The position numbers and the translations under genes were made by a program. A stretch of DNA of 64,000 nt from an uncultured Spirochaetales bacterium (GTDB taxonomy: Bacteria > Spirochaetota > Spirochaetia > Sphaerochaetales > Sphaerochaetaceae), in contig CASEAG010000038.1 of assembly GCA_949285785.1 (NCBI GenBank), positions 27,071 to 91,070 of the forward strand, written 5' to 3'. This document shows positions 41,634 through 50,366 of this stretch, piece after piece. Within the stretch, counting starts at the first letter, position 1. Each line of letters begins with the position of its first letter. The notes below the pieces were generated by a model, which had not been told where the DNA came from, did no database searches, and worked only from the letters and a program-made list of their open reading frames with translations.

Positions 41634-42909
41634 CTTCCTCGCTCTGACGATAGCGCATGACTGCAGGAATCGAGTAGTCGTTGCCCTGGCTCCTCTTGCC
41701 GAGCTGCTGCTGAAGATCCTGCCAGCGGTTGACGGTGATCGCATCGGCATCGGTTGGAGCCGGTCTGGAAGGAGCGGCAGGCTGCGCAGGGGCGGCCTGG
41801 GCTGCAGCACTCTGCTGATGCTGGCCCTGCATCTGATGCAGCGGACTCTCCTGACGCGGTTCGGGATTGACGAAGCGCCTGAGGGCGGATTCGCTGTCGG
41901 CCTCTCCTCCAGTGACCTCGGCCCTGTTCTGGAAACCGGTTGCGACGACAGTGACCTTGATCCTGTCTCCAAGCTCCGGGTTGAAGGCCTGGCCTGCGAT
42001 GATGAGCGCATCCTCCGCACAATTCGCGGTGATAAGCTCGACGACGTCCTGGTACTCCTGAAGCGTGAGGTTGTCGCTTCCGGCAAGGTTAACCAGTACG
42101 CTCTTGGCTCCGTCTATTGTGGCGTTCTCGAGAAGCGGGTTGCTGATGGCCTCCTTGGCTGCATCGACGGCCCTGTTTGCGCCTTCTCCGAAACCGATTC
42201 CCATGAGCGCATCGCCCTTGCCCTTCATGACGGTCTTGACGTCGGCGAAGTCGATGTTGATCTCACCGGGTTCGGTGATCAGCTCGCTTATTCCCTGCAC
42301 ACCCTGGTAGAGCACGTCATCAGCGATGAGGAAGGCCTGCTTGATCGGAGTGTTGTTCTCGACGACCTTGAGAAGATACTGGTTCGGAATCAGGATGAGA
42401 GTATCCACCTGCTTGCGCAACCTCTCGATTCCCTGCTGGGCAAGCTCGAACTTCTTCTTTCCTTCGAATGCGAAGGGAGTCGTGACGACGGCCACGGTCA
42501 GGGCGTTGCAGCTCTTGGCGATCTCCGCGACGACGGCTGCGGCACCGGTACCGGTACCACCACCCATTCCGGCGGTGATGAAGACCATGTCGGTGTTCTC
42601 GAGCTCGGCCTTGATCTCCTCCTTGCTCTCGAGAGCGGCCTTCTCGCCGATCTCGGGCTGACCGCCGGCACCAAGTCCGCCGGTGAGCTCCTTGCCGATT
42701 GCTATCCTGGTCTGTGCGTTGGAGCGCTGCAGGGCCTGGACATCAGTGTTGAGCGCGACGAACGAGACCTTCTTGAGTCCGGATGCGATCATCCTGTTGA
42801 CAGCGTTTCCTCCGGCGCCGCCGACGCCGACGACCTTGATGATGGTCGGAGTCGCCTGCTCTCCTGTAGTGGTGTCCTCAATGTCGAAAATTCCGAATCC
42901 CATTCTCAT
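41614..42909 (-). CDS. ftsZ: Cell division GTPase FtsZ
   Basis: 431 residues of the bacterial tubulin that forms the Z-ring. VVGVGGAGGNAVNRMI near residue 27 is the first nucleotide loop. The tubulin signature is GGGTGTGAA (about 115-123). NIDFADVKTVMKGKGDALMGIG contains the T7 loop with its catalytic Asp. A Gln/Ala/Pro-rich linker starts near 340. The C-terminal peptide YSIPAVMRYRQ should bind FtsA. It is separated from ftsA by six bases and overlaps xerD. Confidence 0.97.
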   Translation of the reverse strand: MRMGFGIFDIEDTTTGEQATPTIIKVVGVGGAGGNAVNRMIASGLKKVSFVALNTDVQALQRSNAQTRIAIGKELTGGLGAGGQPEIGEKAALESKEEIKAELENTDMVFITAGMGGGTGTGAAAVVAEIAKSCNALTVAVVTTPFAFEGKKKFELAQQGIERLRKQVDTLILIPNQYLLKVVENNTPIKQAFLIADDVLYQGVQGISELITEPGEINIDFADVKTVMKGKGDALMGIGFGEGANRAVDAAKEAISNPLLENATIDGAKSVLVNLAGSDNLTLQEYQDVVELITANCAEDALIIAGQAFNPELGDRIKVTVVATGFQNRAEVTGGEADSESALRRFVNPEPRQESPLHQMQGQHQQSAAAQAAPAQPAAPSRPAPTDADAITVNRWQDLQQQLGKRSQGNDYSIPAVMRYRQSEEDDKDRR

Positions 42910-42915
42910 AATCTC

Positions 42916-44151
42916 CTAAAACAGCTTGCCGAAGAAACCCTTGAGCTTTCCGCCCAGGGTGGACTTCTCCCTCTCGCTCCGGCCACTCGAGGAAGATGAT
43001 GTGGCTATCTTCTTGGCCTCGCTCTTGAGAAGACCGAGGACAGTCGTGTATTTCGGGTTGATATAGCTCCTGTCGAGTCCGGCAAGCGCCTCCGGGAAAC
43101 CGATGCGGGCGGGAAGCTTGAAGATCTCGCTTGCAAGCTCGGTCACGCCGGAAAGCAGAGAGCCGCCACCGACGAGGACGACGCCACCGCCGAACGAACC
43201 TTGGTGCTCCACCTTCTCCAGCTCCATGGCAAGCAGGGTGAAGATCTCGGCCATGCGCGGCTCAATGATCTCGCAAAGGGACTTGCGGGGCATCCTGATG
43301 CTGGGCATTCCACCCACCTGGGGTATAAGGACCATGTCTGATGACGGGACGCTTGGAACATAGCAGCTTCCGCTCTCGCACTTTATCTGCTCTGCGACCT
43401 GCTTGGGCTTGTTGAGTATATATGCCAGGTCGTTGGTTATGCTGTCGCCGCCGAAGGCCACGCCACCGGTGTAGATGGGGCTGCCCTGGCTGTATGCGAT
43501 CATGTTGGTCGTGCCATAGCCGATGTTGATGAGAATCGTGCCCATCTCCTTCTCCTCGAGGGAGAGGACGACTTCGCAGTCCGCAACGGTCTGGAGCATC
43601 ATGCGCTGGACCTGGAGTCCGGCCTTCTGGACGCACTTGCGCTGGTTCTGGCAGATCGATGACGAACCTGTGACGAGCAGGACACGGCTCTCGAGACGAT
43701 GGCCGAGCATGTCGATCGGATCCTTGATGCCGGTCCTGGAATCGACCTGGAAGTCCTGGACGAGAGTGTGCAGGAACTCCCTGTCCTGAGGCAGCTCCCT
43801 GGCGCGGGCGACATCAAGTGAGCGGTATATATCCTCCCTCTTGATCTCCTGCTCCTTGGAGTTGATGCCGACGACACCGGTGCTCTGGATGCCCTGGATG
43901 TGGTCTCCTCCGACACCGAGGATCGCCGAGTGTATCTCGCTACCCGCCTGGAGCTCCGCATCCGAGATGACCGAGTTGATGGTTCTGAGAGTCTGCTCGA
44001 TGTTGACGATGGAACCTGAGCGGACGCCCTCGGTCTGCTTCTCGCACAAGGCATCGACCATCAGGGCGCCGTCCCTGTTCACGGAGCCGATCACGGCCCG
44101 TGTCCAGCTCGACCCTATATCAAGTCCCATCATTATCCTATCACTAGCCAT
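42916..44151 (-). CDS. ftsA: Cell division protein FtsA
   Basis: 411 residues from MASDRIMMGLDIGSSWTRAVIG, an actin-like ATPase that anchors FtsZ to the membrane. The phosphate 1 motif is DIGSSWT. GTILINIGYGTTNMIAYSQG is phosphate 2, and GGVVLVGGGSLLSGV the adenosine motif. The 1C subdomain runs about 85-160. A Ser-rich linker ends in the amphipathic membrane helix KLKGFFGKLF. The start overlaps the end of ftsQ by eight bases. Confidence 0.96.
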   Translation of the reverse strand: MASDRIMMGLDIGSSWTRAVIGSVNRDGALMVDALCEKQTEGVRSGSIVNIEQTLRTINSVISDAELQAGSEIHSAILGVGGDHIQGIQSTGVVGINSKEQEIKREDIYRSLDVARARELPQDREFLHTLVQDFQVDSRTGIKDPIDMLGHRLESRVLLVTGSSSICQNQRKCVQKAGLQVQRMMLQTVADCEVVLSLEEKEMGTILINIGYGTTNMIAYSQGSPIYTGGVAFGGDSITNDLAYILNKPKQVAEQIKCESGSCYVPSVPSSDMVLIPQVGGMPSIRMPRKSLCEIIEPRMAEIFTLLAMELEKVEHQGSFGGGVVLVGGGSLLSGVTELASEIFKLPARIGFPEALAGLDRSYINPKYTTVLGLLKSEAKKIATSSSSSGRSEREKSTLGGKLKGFFGKLF

Positions 44152-44911
44152 CTTTCTCCATATCCCTTCTGACAAGCGCATCGCTGTACAGGTCCCACCG
44201 TCTCATGCCGAAGCCGATGCTTCCGGCAGGATCGTCTTCGATGGAGGCCTGAATCACCCTGATGCTGTCCCCGATGCGCTGAGCGGATACGCGTTCACGC
44301 ACGTAGAGTCGAGAATTCAGGGGGTCGAGCGTGAGGACGATCTGTCCGAATCCGCCTGTAGTATTATTATCGTATTTTATCCGTGTTATCAACCAGCTGT
44401 TCGTCTCGTTGACCCTCTCGACGAGGTCGAGTATCTGGTTGAATGAAGCGGGTGCACCATAGCGCTGCATATACTCGACAAGGCTCTTCGAGACCTCGAG
44501 CGTACACATCTCGCCGGCGTATGTCGCGCTGTCCTCGCCTGCCAGTTCGACGGGTCTGCCATCATCCATCAGGTAGTAGCTCTCGCCATCGGACAGGAGG
44601 CACTTCTCATCGCTTGGAATCAGGGCGACCTCCATATGTGCAGGAAAGGAGAACTTCACGATGCACTGGGCGACAAGCGGGTTGTCCTCCACCGCCTCCT
44701 CCATTTCGTCCACATCGACACGGAAGCGGTTGAGTCCATGGCATGAGACAAGTATCCGGCTTACGCTGTGAGGGACCTGGTCCATGCCGGTGACCGTGAT
44801 GCGGTCTATGGCGAAGAAGTCCATATAGCGCACTGCGTAGAACACCGTGACGGCCAGTACGGCGGCCAGGATGAAGAGGATGATGGCCAGATACACTCTT
44901 CTCTCACTCAT
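44144..44911 (-). CDS. ftsQ: Cell division protein FtsQ/DivIB
   Basis: 255 residues. One N-terminal transmembrane helix (about 7-28) is followed by a POTRA domain that starts FFAIDRITVTGMDQVPHSVSRIL and continues to about residue 100. The beta domain has the FtsQ-like VELAGEDSATYAGEM and ILDLVERVNE segments. FtsQ recruits FtsB/FtsL to the divisome. Sequence conservation is low, as usual for this family, but the place between ftsW and ftsA is decisive. Confidence 0.85.
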   Translation of the reverse strand: MSERRVYLAIILFILAAVLAVTVFYAVRYMDFFAIDRITVTGMDQVPHSVSRILVSCHGLNRFRVDVDEMEEAVEDNPLVAQCIVKFSFPAHMEVALIPSDEKCLLSDGESYYLMDDGRPVELAGEDSATYAGEMCTLEVSKSLVEYMQRYGAPASFNQILDLVERVNETNSWLITRIKYDNNTTGGFGQIVLTLDPLNSRLYVRERVSAQRIGDSIRVIQASIEDDPAGSIGFGMRRWDLYSDALVRRDMEKDG

Positions 44912-46079
44912 CGCCGCTCTCCTTCGCGGAAAGGGCGATCGCCCTGTACAGCAGGCCGCACTCGACGATGACGACGAAGAGGTTCGTACCTCCCTGGCTG
45001 AAGAATGGCAGCGGTATGCCCGTAGGCGGAAGCAGACCGGTGATCACGGCTATGTTCAGCGCGACCTGGCTGATGACCATCGTGGTTATTCCGACGGCAA
45101 GCAGCGCCCAGAACCTGTCCCGGGGCCACAGTCTCACCGCAGCCCTATAGCCAAGAAGAGCGAACATGATGAACATCATAGAGATGAAGATGAAGCCGAC
45201 TATTCCGGTCTCCTCTATGATGGAGGAGAGTATGAAGTCGTTCTGGACCTCCGGAAGAAGGCCGAGCTTGTAGGTACCGCCTCCTATGCCCTTTCCCACC
45301 AGTCCGCCCTCGCCGATGGCCGAAAGAGACATGTTGACCTGCCAGTTGAGCCCCTGCGGGTCCAGGGACGGGAACATGAAGCTGGCGATCCTCTTCACCC
45401 TGTAGCTCTCGCTGAGCATGTACAGCACGCCAGGCACGGCAAGAAATGCACATGCGATCACGATGTACCTGAGCTTGAGTCTGGCCGCGATGCAGATGGC
45501 CAGAGCCAGGATCAGGAAGTGGATGCTCGTCGTATAGGCCCTCTGGACGACGATGAGAAGCGTCATAGCCAGTATGAGCACGAAGGGCACGACATAGTAC
45601 CAGCCGAGATACTGCCTGGTTTTCTCGCTGGTGAGCCACCATGCCAGGAAGATTATTATCGCAAGCTTGGCGACCTCGCTTGGCTGGAACTGCGGAAGAT
45701 ACGGTAGCGCAAGCCATCGCCTGGCCCCCATGACGGTCACCCCGAACGGGGAGAATATGGTCAGAAGGACCGTGACGAGCGCGATGACGACCAGAGGGAT
45801 AGCCGACAGTCTTATCCATTTCACAGGGATGAAGTTGACGATGACTGCGCACACGAAGCCGAGTATGGCGAAGATGCCCTGGCGCAGTACGTAGTAGTAG
45901 TGGTCGAGGCCGTTCATCGTAGCCTCTGCATAGCTGGAGCTGTACAGCATGACCAGACCTGTCATGACGAGGATGACGACCACGCAGATGAACGTGAACG
46001 GAGCAAGGGATCCGGAAGCACCCCTTTCCATCTGGTCGTCAAGGCTGTCGTAGTAGTCGCTGTAGTCCCTCTGCGCCAT
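44904..46079 (-). CDS. ftsW: Septal peptidoglycan glycosyltransferase FtsW
   Basis: 391 residues of the SEDS family with about ten transmembrane helices, following a hydrophilic N-terminus of about 28 residues. FtsW polymerises lipid II with FtsI during septation. Family blocks include LPQFQPSEVAKLAIIIFLAW, NWQVNMSLSAIGEGGLVGKGIGGG and GLLPPTGIPLPFFSQGGTN near the C-terminus. The start lies one base after the mraY stop. It overlaps ftsQ by eight bases. Confidence 0.95.
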   Translation of the reverse strand: MAQRDYSDYYDSLDDQMERGASGSLAPFTFICVVVILVMTGLVMLYSSSYAEATMNGLDHYYYVLRQGIFAILGFVCAVIVNFIPVKWIRLSAIPLVVIALVTVLLTIFSPFGVTVMGARRWLALPYLPQFQPSEVAKLAIIIFLAWWLTSEKTRQYLGWYYVVPFVLILAMTLLIVVQRAYTTSIHFLILALAICIAARLKLRYIVIACAFLAVPGVLYMLSESYRVKRIASFMFPSLDPQGLNWQVNMSLSAIGEGGLVGKGIGGGTYKLGLLPEVQNDFILSSIIEETGIVGFIFISMMFIMFALLGYRAAVRLWPRDRFWALLAVGITTMVISQVALNIAVITGLLPPTGIPLPFFSQGGTNLFVVIVECGLLYRAIALSAKESGDE

Positions 46080-46080
46080 G

Positions 46081-46965
46081 TCACACCACCCTGAAGAAGA
46101 ATATAGCAGAAAGGAGGCTGGTGAATATAGTGATGACGAAGAAGGTGTCGACTATCCTGCCCTCTCCGAATCCCCGCTGCTCCAGATCATGATGAAGCGG
46201 GGCGATGAGGAACACCTTCCTGTGAAAGCACCTTATCGCGATTATCTGGATCAGAGACGACAGCAGTTCGATGTAGATCAATACGATCGAGAGGACCACT
46301 CCTGCAGGATTGCCTGAAAGCAGCGCATCAAGCGCGATGAATGCACCAAGGAAATGACTGCCTCCGTCCCCCATGAATATCCTGGCCTTCCCTGTGTTGT
46401 AGATCAGATATCCGGCAAGGACCATGAAGAGGATGAGGTTCGCACTCCTCAGCCCAGGGACCGCCATCGCGACCAGCATCACAGGGGGCATCGTCACCTT
46501 GGTCGCAAGACCGTCCAGGCCGTCCGTTATGTTCAGCGCATTGACGCTCGTGGCGATGAAGAGGACGACCAGAGGATAATAGACGACAGCGTCAAGGTCG
46601 AAGTTCATCGCGTCCCTCAGCAGATAGGCGACGAGCGATGAAGCCGCGAGCTGGAGGAAAAGCTTCGTCAGGCTGCTGAAGCCGTCGCCGCTTCTATGTG
46701 CGATCTTCATGATGTCATCGCCAAGGCCGATCAGGAAGAACGGCATCGACAACGCGACGAGTCTCATGGCGGCAGGATCCTCCGATACGACGGACGCCAT
46801 GCCGACGGCGAGAACTATCGCGATCGAGCCAAGGGAGCACGTGCCGGCCTTGGAGCTCTGGGTCACAAGAAGTTCGTCCTTGATAGGCGAATTGAAACCA
46901 CCTGCCATCTTGACGACGGCAGGGGTTGCTATGACGACGATGATGAAGCCAAGTACGGCGCTCAT
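46081..46965 (-). CDS. mraY: Phospho-MurNAc-pentapeptide transferase MraY
   Basis: 294 residues, shorter than the usual 320-360, chiefly because the first helices are missing or compressed. MraY makes lipid I from UDP-MurNAc-pentapeptide and undecaprenyl phosphate. The KAGTCSLGSIAI block replaces the usual KKGTPTMGG. IGLGDDIMKI, NALNITDGLDGLA, IFMGDGGSHFLGA and PLHHDLEQRG hold the catalytic Asp and His residues. It lies three bases after murF. The Cys in place of the conserved PTM motif is unusual but the active-site acids are intact. Confidence 0.92.
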   Translation of the reverse strand: MSAVLGFIIVVIATPAVVKMAGGFNSPIKDELLVTQSSKAGTCSLGSIAIVLAVGMASVVSEDPAAMRLVALSMPFFLIGLGDDIMKIAHRSGDGFSSLTKLFLQLAASSLVAYLLRDAMNFDLDAVVYYPLVVLFIATSVNALNITDGLDGLATKVTMPPVMLVAMAVPGLRSANLILFMVLAGYLIYNTGKARIFMGDGGSHFLGAFIALDALLSGNPAGVVLSIVLIYIELLSSLIQIIAIRCFHRKVFLIAPLHHDLEQRGFGEGRIVDTFFVITIFTSLLSAIFFFRVV

Positions 46966-46968
46966 GCG

Positions 46969-48321
46969 TCAGCCGACCTCCTTCAGCGTATCGAAGAGCC
47001 TTTCCATAGCCATCGCCCTAGACCCTTTGAGGAGCACCAGGTCACCGGATGAGGCGGTTCGTCTGAACGAGGATGCAAGGACGTCGAAGCGTTCCGTGTA
47101 CACCACATCCCTCCGACCGTTGTCATAGAGCACCCTGTAGGCCTCCTCCATCTCCTCGCCGTAGAGGAAGATATGGTCGCATTCTGCCTTGCACAGGCTC
47201 TGTCCGACCTTGCGATGGGCATCCTTTGATGCACTGCCCAGCTCCTTCATGTCGCCAAGGACAATGAGCTTTTCGGCACTCCAGTCAAGACTGCTGAGTG
47301 TGCTTATTGCATCGTTCACACTGTCCAGCGTGGCGTTGTAGCAGTCCTCTATCACGGTGAGGCCGCCATGATGTACTACGCGGCTTCGGCCGAAGAGCGG
47401 CTTGAACGTACTCAGTCCCTCGATGATCTCTTCATCATCGAGACCGATGTATCTGGCGACGGCACAGGCAAGGCTGGCATCCTGGACGTTGTGCATTCCG
47501 ACAGCCGGGATGACGAAGCGTCTGGAGCCCAGATTCATCGCAATGCCTTCAAGACCGACCATCCTGATGTCCGTGAACGGGCAGGAGACGGTACGTATGC
47601 CGGGACTCATCGTTGCAAGATAGTCCTTCATGTCGTTGTCTGCCAGGATGAAGCCCTGTGTCTGCGGTAGGAATATCCTGCCCTTCTCGCGAGCAATCGC
47701 CTCTCTTGTACCGAAGTTCTCCAGATGGCTGATGCCGATGTTGGTTATGATTGCGATCTCAGGCTGGATCACGCGGGTCATCATATCCATTTCGCCGACA
47801 TGGTCGACACCCATCTCGAAGACCCCGTATTCCGCATCCTCATCCATGGAAAGTACTGATAGAGGCAGACCGAGCGTGCTGTTGAGGTTGCCTGGCGTCT
47901 TGGCCACGCGATAGCGTGTCGAGAGTATTGAGGCGAGCATCTCCTTCGTCGTCGTCTTTCCACAGCTGCCTGTAACAGCGATTCCCGTGAATCCCCTGTT
48001 GTCCAGGACGCTCAGCGAAGCATAGCGGGAGACAGCCGCAGCCGGGTCGTCCGCTGATATGACTGCGACGCCACGACCGAGGAGACACCTGCAGGCCCAC
48101 TCCTCATGGGCCTTGTCTACAAGAACGGCCGAAGCACCCCTTTCGACGGCCTTGACGACATAGTCATGCCCATCGACCCTGGATCCTCTTATTGCGACGT
48201 ACAGCCATCCCTTTTCGACAGTCCTGGAATCATAGCAGACCCCGGTGATGATCCTGTCATCACCGTGATGCGCATCTGAAGAGAGACTGGCGAAGCGGCG
48301 GCTTGTGAACCTCATGTTCAC
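46969..48321 (-). CDS. murF: UDP-MurNAc-tripeptide--D-Ala-D-Ala ligase MurF
   Basis: 450 residues of the Mur ligase fold. The N-terminal UDP-binding domain contains YDSRTVEKGWLYVAIRGSRVDGHDYVVKAVERGA. The ATP loop is VTGSCGKTTTKEML (about 116-129). The ligase marker DCYNATLDSVNDAISTL and the C-terminal VVLGDMKELG-like segment (IVLGDMKELGSAS) follow. It adds D-Ala-D-Ala to complete the pentapeptide. The ATG overlaps the ftsL stop as ATGA. No murE, murD, murC or ddl gene is in the cluster. Confidence 0.95.
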   Translation of the reverse strand: MNMRFTSRRFASLSSDAHHGDDRIITGVCYDSRTVEKGWLYVAIRGSRVDGHDYVVKAVERGASAVLVDKAHEEWACRCLLGRGVAVISADDPAAAVSRYASLSVLDNRGFTGIAVTGSCGKTTTKEMLASILSTRYRVAKTPGNLNSTLGLPLSVLSMDEDAEYGVFEMGVDHVGEMDMMTRVIQPEIAIITNIGISHLENFGTREAIAREKGRIFLPQTQGFILADNDMKDYLATMSPGIRTVSCPFTDIRMVGLEGIAMNLGSRRFVIPAVGMHNVQDASLACAVARYIGLDDEEIIEGLSTFKPLFGRSRVVHHGGLTVIEDCYNATLDSVNDAISTLSSLDWSAEKLIVLGDMKELGSASKDAHRKVGQSLCKAECDHIFLYGEEMEEAYRVLYDNGRRDVVYTERFDVLASSFRRTASSGDLVLLKGSRAMAMERLFDTLKEVG

Positions 48322-48620
48322 ACCTTCGCAACTAGAACCGTGCTGGATGCGTCGATCTCGCTGTATTCGAGGCTGTGCTCGACCACGTTGTCGATGAGAG
48401 CCTCAGGACTGCGTGCAATGGAGATCTCGCTTTCAAGCGTGCGCTGGATGTCCTCCAGCTGCCTGATGTTCTCCTGGCTTGCAGCTATCCTTATCCTGTA
48501 CTCGTGATTCTGCCCGATCTGGTAGACCGGTATCAGCATCATGAGAAAGATGAAGACGATCGAGGAAAGCACCATGGCCTTCGTCGTCATCGTCATTGTC
48601 AGTCTTCTTTCCCTAGTCAT
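48318..48620 (-). CDS. ftsL: FtsL-like cell division protein
   Basis: 100 residues from MTRERRLTMTMTTKAMVL, with GAGGGATGG upstream; an upstream start inside rsmH is rejected. One transmembrane helix (about 15-33) leads to a coiled coil (HEYRIRIAASQENIRQLEDIQRTLESEISIA). This layout and its position between rsmH and murF identify FtsL, although family sequences barely align. FtsL with FtsQ and FtsB activates FtsWI. Confidence 0.75.
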   Translation of the reverse strand: MTRERRLTMTMTTKAMVLSSIVFIFLMMLIPVYQIGQNHEYRIRIAASQENIRQLEDIQRTLESEISIARSPEALIDNVVEHSLEYSEIDASSTVLVAKV

Positions 48621-48631
48621 ATATCCATCCC

Positions 48632-49516
48632 TCAAAAACACTTCTCCACCACACGGAGCTTTGCGCTCCTGGATGGAGGATTCACCCTGCATTCATCCTC
48701 ACCGGCAATCACCGGATGCCGTGTGAGTATCTTCACACTGCCCTCTCCCGCCAGGTCCTTGAAGAACCCTTTGACAGGGCGGTCTTCCAGAGAGTGGAAG
48801 GTGATCACGGCGATGCGACCGCCTTTCTTCAGCACTCTGACCGCCTCCTTCAGGGCCGGTGTGATCCTGTCGAGCTCCCCGTTGACCTCGATGCGGATCG
48901 CCTGGAAGGTCCTGGTGGCAGGGGAGATCCTGCCATGCCGGTACTGAGGCGGAACCGCCGATGCGACTATCTCGGCAAGGCGGGAAGCCGTGACGATCCT
49001 CTCCTTCGCCCTCTCCTCCACTATCCTTCTGGCGATGCGTCTGGAATAGCGCTCTTCGGAATAGTGGTAGATGAGATCGGCAAGCTCCGTCTCCGGATAC
49101 TCGTTCACCACCGTCTCGGCCGAAAGCCTCTGTCCGGCATCGAGTCTCATGTCCAGCCTCTCGTCGCCGCGGAAGCTGAAACCGCGCTGTGACTCCACAT
49201 AGTGGAAGACGCTTATTCCAAGGTCGAAGAGGATCATGTCGGCCGATTCGTCGGGAGCATCTGCCAGATACTCGTCGAACCAGCAGTTCACGGGAGTGAA
49301 CCGCTCCCCGAACCTTGAAAGCCTCTCCACGGCCTTCTTCTGTATCTCGACATCCCTGTCCAGGCCGATGACGCTCAGGTCATCGTACCTATCCAGAAAG
49401 GCCTCTGTATGACCACCTTCGCCTGTGGTGCAGTCGATCATCAGCGGGGACGAGGAGACAGGAGCGAGAAAGGAGAGCACTTCATCCTTCATCACGGGTG
49501 TGTGCACAATCTCCAT
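48632..49516 (-). CDS. rsmH: 16S rRNA (cytosine-1402-N4) methyltransferase RsmH
   Basis: 294 residues from MEIVHTPVMKDEVLSFL. The S-adenosylmethionine loop is DCTTGEGGHTEAFLD (about 28-42). DMILFDLGISVFHYV corresponds to motif IV (usual DLGVSSxQ). RGFSFRGDERLDMRLD, RISPATRTFQAIRIEVNGEL and GGRIAVITFHSLEDRPVK are strongly conserved blocks. The ATG shares one base with the mraZ stop (TGATG). Confidence 0.96.
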   Translation of the reverse strand: MEIVHTPVMKDEVLSFLAPVSSSPLMIDCTTGEGGHTEAFLDRYDDLSVIGLDRDVEIQKKAVERLSRFGERFTPVNCWFDEYLADAPDESADMILFDLGISVFHYVESQRGFSFRGDERLDMRLDAGQRLSAETVVNEYPETELADLIYHYSEERYSRRIARRIVEERAKERIVTASRLAEIVASAVPPQYRHGRISPATRTFQAIRIEVNGELDRITPALKEAVRVLKKGGRIAVITFHSLEDRPVKGFFKDLAGEGSVKILTRHPVIAGEDECRVNPPSRSAKLRVVEKCF

Positions 49517-49980
49517 CACTGCCCCCTCTTCTCCCTCATCAACTGCTGGCCAAGGTCGGAGATGCTCATGTCGGAAGCGGCCATCAGCTCATCGTATCTG
49601 GCCGGATTCCATATTTCGATGTAATTGCCCATACCGAGGATTGATACCTCACTCCTGAGGTCAATCCCGGCATAGGAGCGCAAGGACTGCGGCAGATTCA
49701 CCCTTCCGCTGGAATCGAAGTCCAACAGCTGAGATGAAGACAGGAAGCGTCTTGTGAACATCCTGGCGGCAGGTGAGAAGATCTGCATGCCGTCATCGCC
49801 CGAAATTGCAAAAGAGAAGGTCTTATCGAAATATTCAGGGGGAAACAAGGCGATACAGCATCCATCAAGTCCTCTGGTGGCGACCACCTGTGATCCCGTC
49901 ATTGCAGAGCGCAGTCTGGCAGGGACCATCAGTCGGCCCTTGTCATCGACTTTGTTGATGTATTCTCCCGTCAACAGCAT
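49516..49980 (-). CDS. mraZ: Transcriptional regulator MraZ
   Basis: 154 residues of two AbrB-like swapped-hairpin repeats: EYINKVDDKGRLMVPARLR (6-24) and LDFDSSGRVNLPQSLRSYAGI (about 86-106). MraZ is a ring-shaped repressor of the division/cell-wall operon and binds direct repeats of a TGGGN motif ahead of its own gene; such repeats are present at 50012-50070. AGGAG precedes the ATG. It is the first gene of a run of 16 tightly spaced co-directional genes reaching flhF. Confidence 0.95.
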   Translation of the reverse strand: MLLTGEYINKVDDKGRLMVPARLRSAMTGSQVVATRGLDGCCIALFPPEYFDKTFSFAISGDDGMQIFSPAARMFTRRFLSSSQLLDFDSSGRVNLPQSLRSYAGIDLRSEVSILGMGNYIEIWNPARYDELMAASDMSISDLGQQLMREKRGQ

Positions 49981-50011
49981 CTTTCCGCGCTCTCCTGCAC
50001 TTTCCGAAATC

Positions 50012-50070
50012 TCCCACTATCTGGGAATAATCTCCACTTTTTACCACAATCTTACCCCAATTCCCCCACT
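50012..50070 (-). promoter_or_regulatory. MraZ-box array upstream of mraZ
   Basis: Read on the minus strand, GTGGG-like boxes recur as AGTGGGG, TTGGGGT, TTGTGGT, AGTGGAG and, after 20 bases, AGTGGGA. The first four are spaced 10 bases apart (complement at about 50063, 50053, 50043 and 50033) and the last lies near 50013. Direct repeats with ten-base periodicity are the known MraZ operator layout. Confidence 0.7.
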
Positions 50071-50366
50071 TTTGGGCATGGATTATCTGCAAGTGTCGCG
50101 TCCCGCGCACGAGAGCCATCAGAAAACAGCTTAATCTAAATTAAATTCCCGACTGAAATAAAACGATATCAACTATCTGTCTTATAAGTACTTATGCGAA
50201 TTCAAAAAATATAAAAGCAAATTATGATTTTCTTTTATCCTCTCGCTTTTTCCACTGTTAAGCCATTGCCTGGCATGATTGCGGATTGATGGAAATCATC
50301 GACGTTAGGTGCGAAAAAACCGGCCTCGAAAGGCCGGCATGACTCCAAGCAGGTGAACTGGTTCGA
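50071..50366. other. AT-rich intergenic region between mraZ and the glucan operon
   Basis: Apart from the terminator at 50314-50337 I see no gene here. The stretch 50130-50260 is clearly more AT-rich than its surroundings, with TTAAATT and AATATAAAAG runs, and may hold upstream promoter elements of the mraZ operon. Confidence 0.5.
50314..50337 (-). terminator. Terminator after the GH57 branching enzyme
   Basis: A perfect stem CCGGCCT/AGGCCGG with a four-base loop, followed on the minus strand by TTTTTT. Confidence 0.85.
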
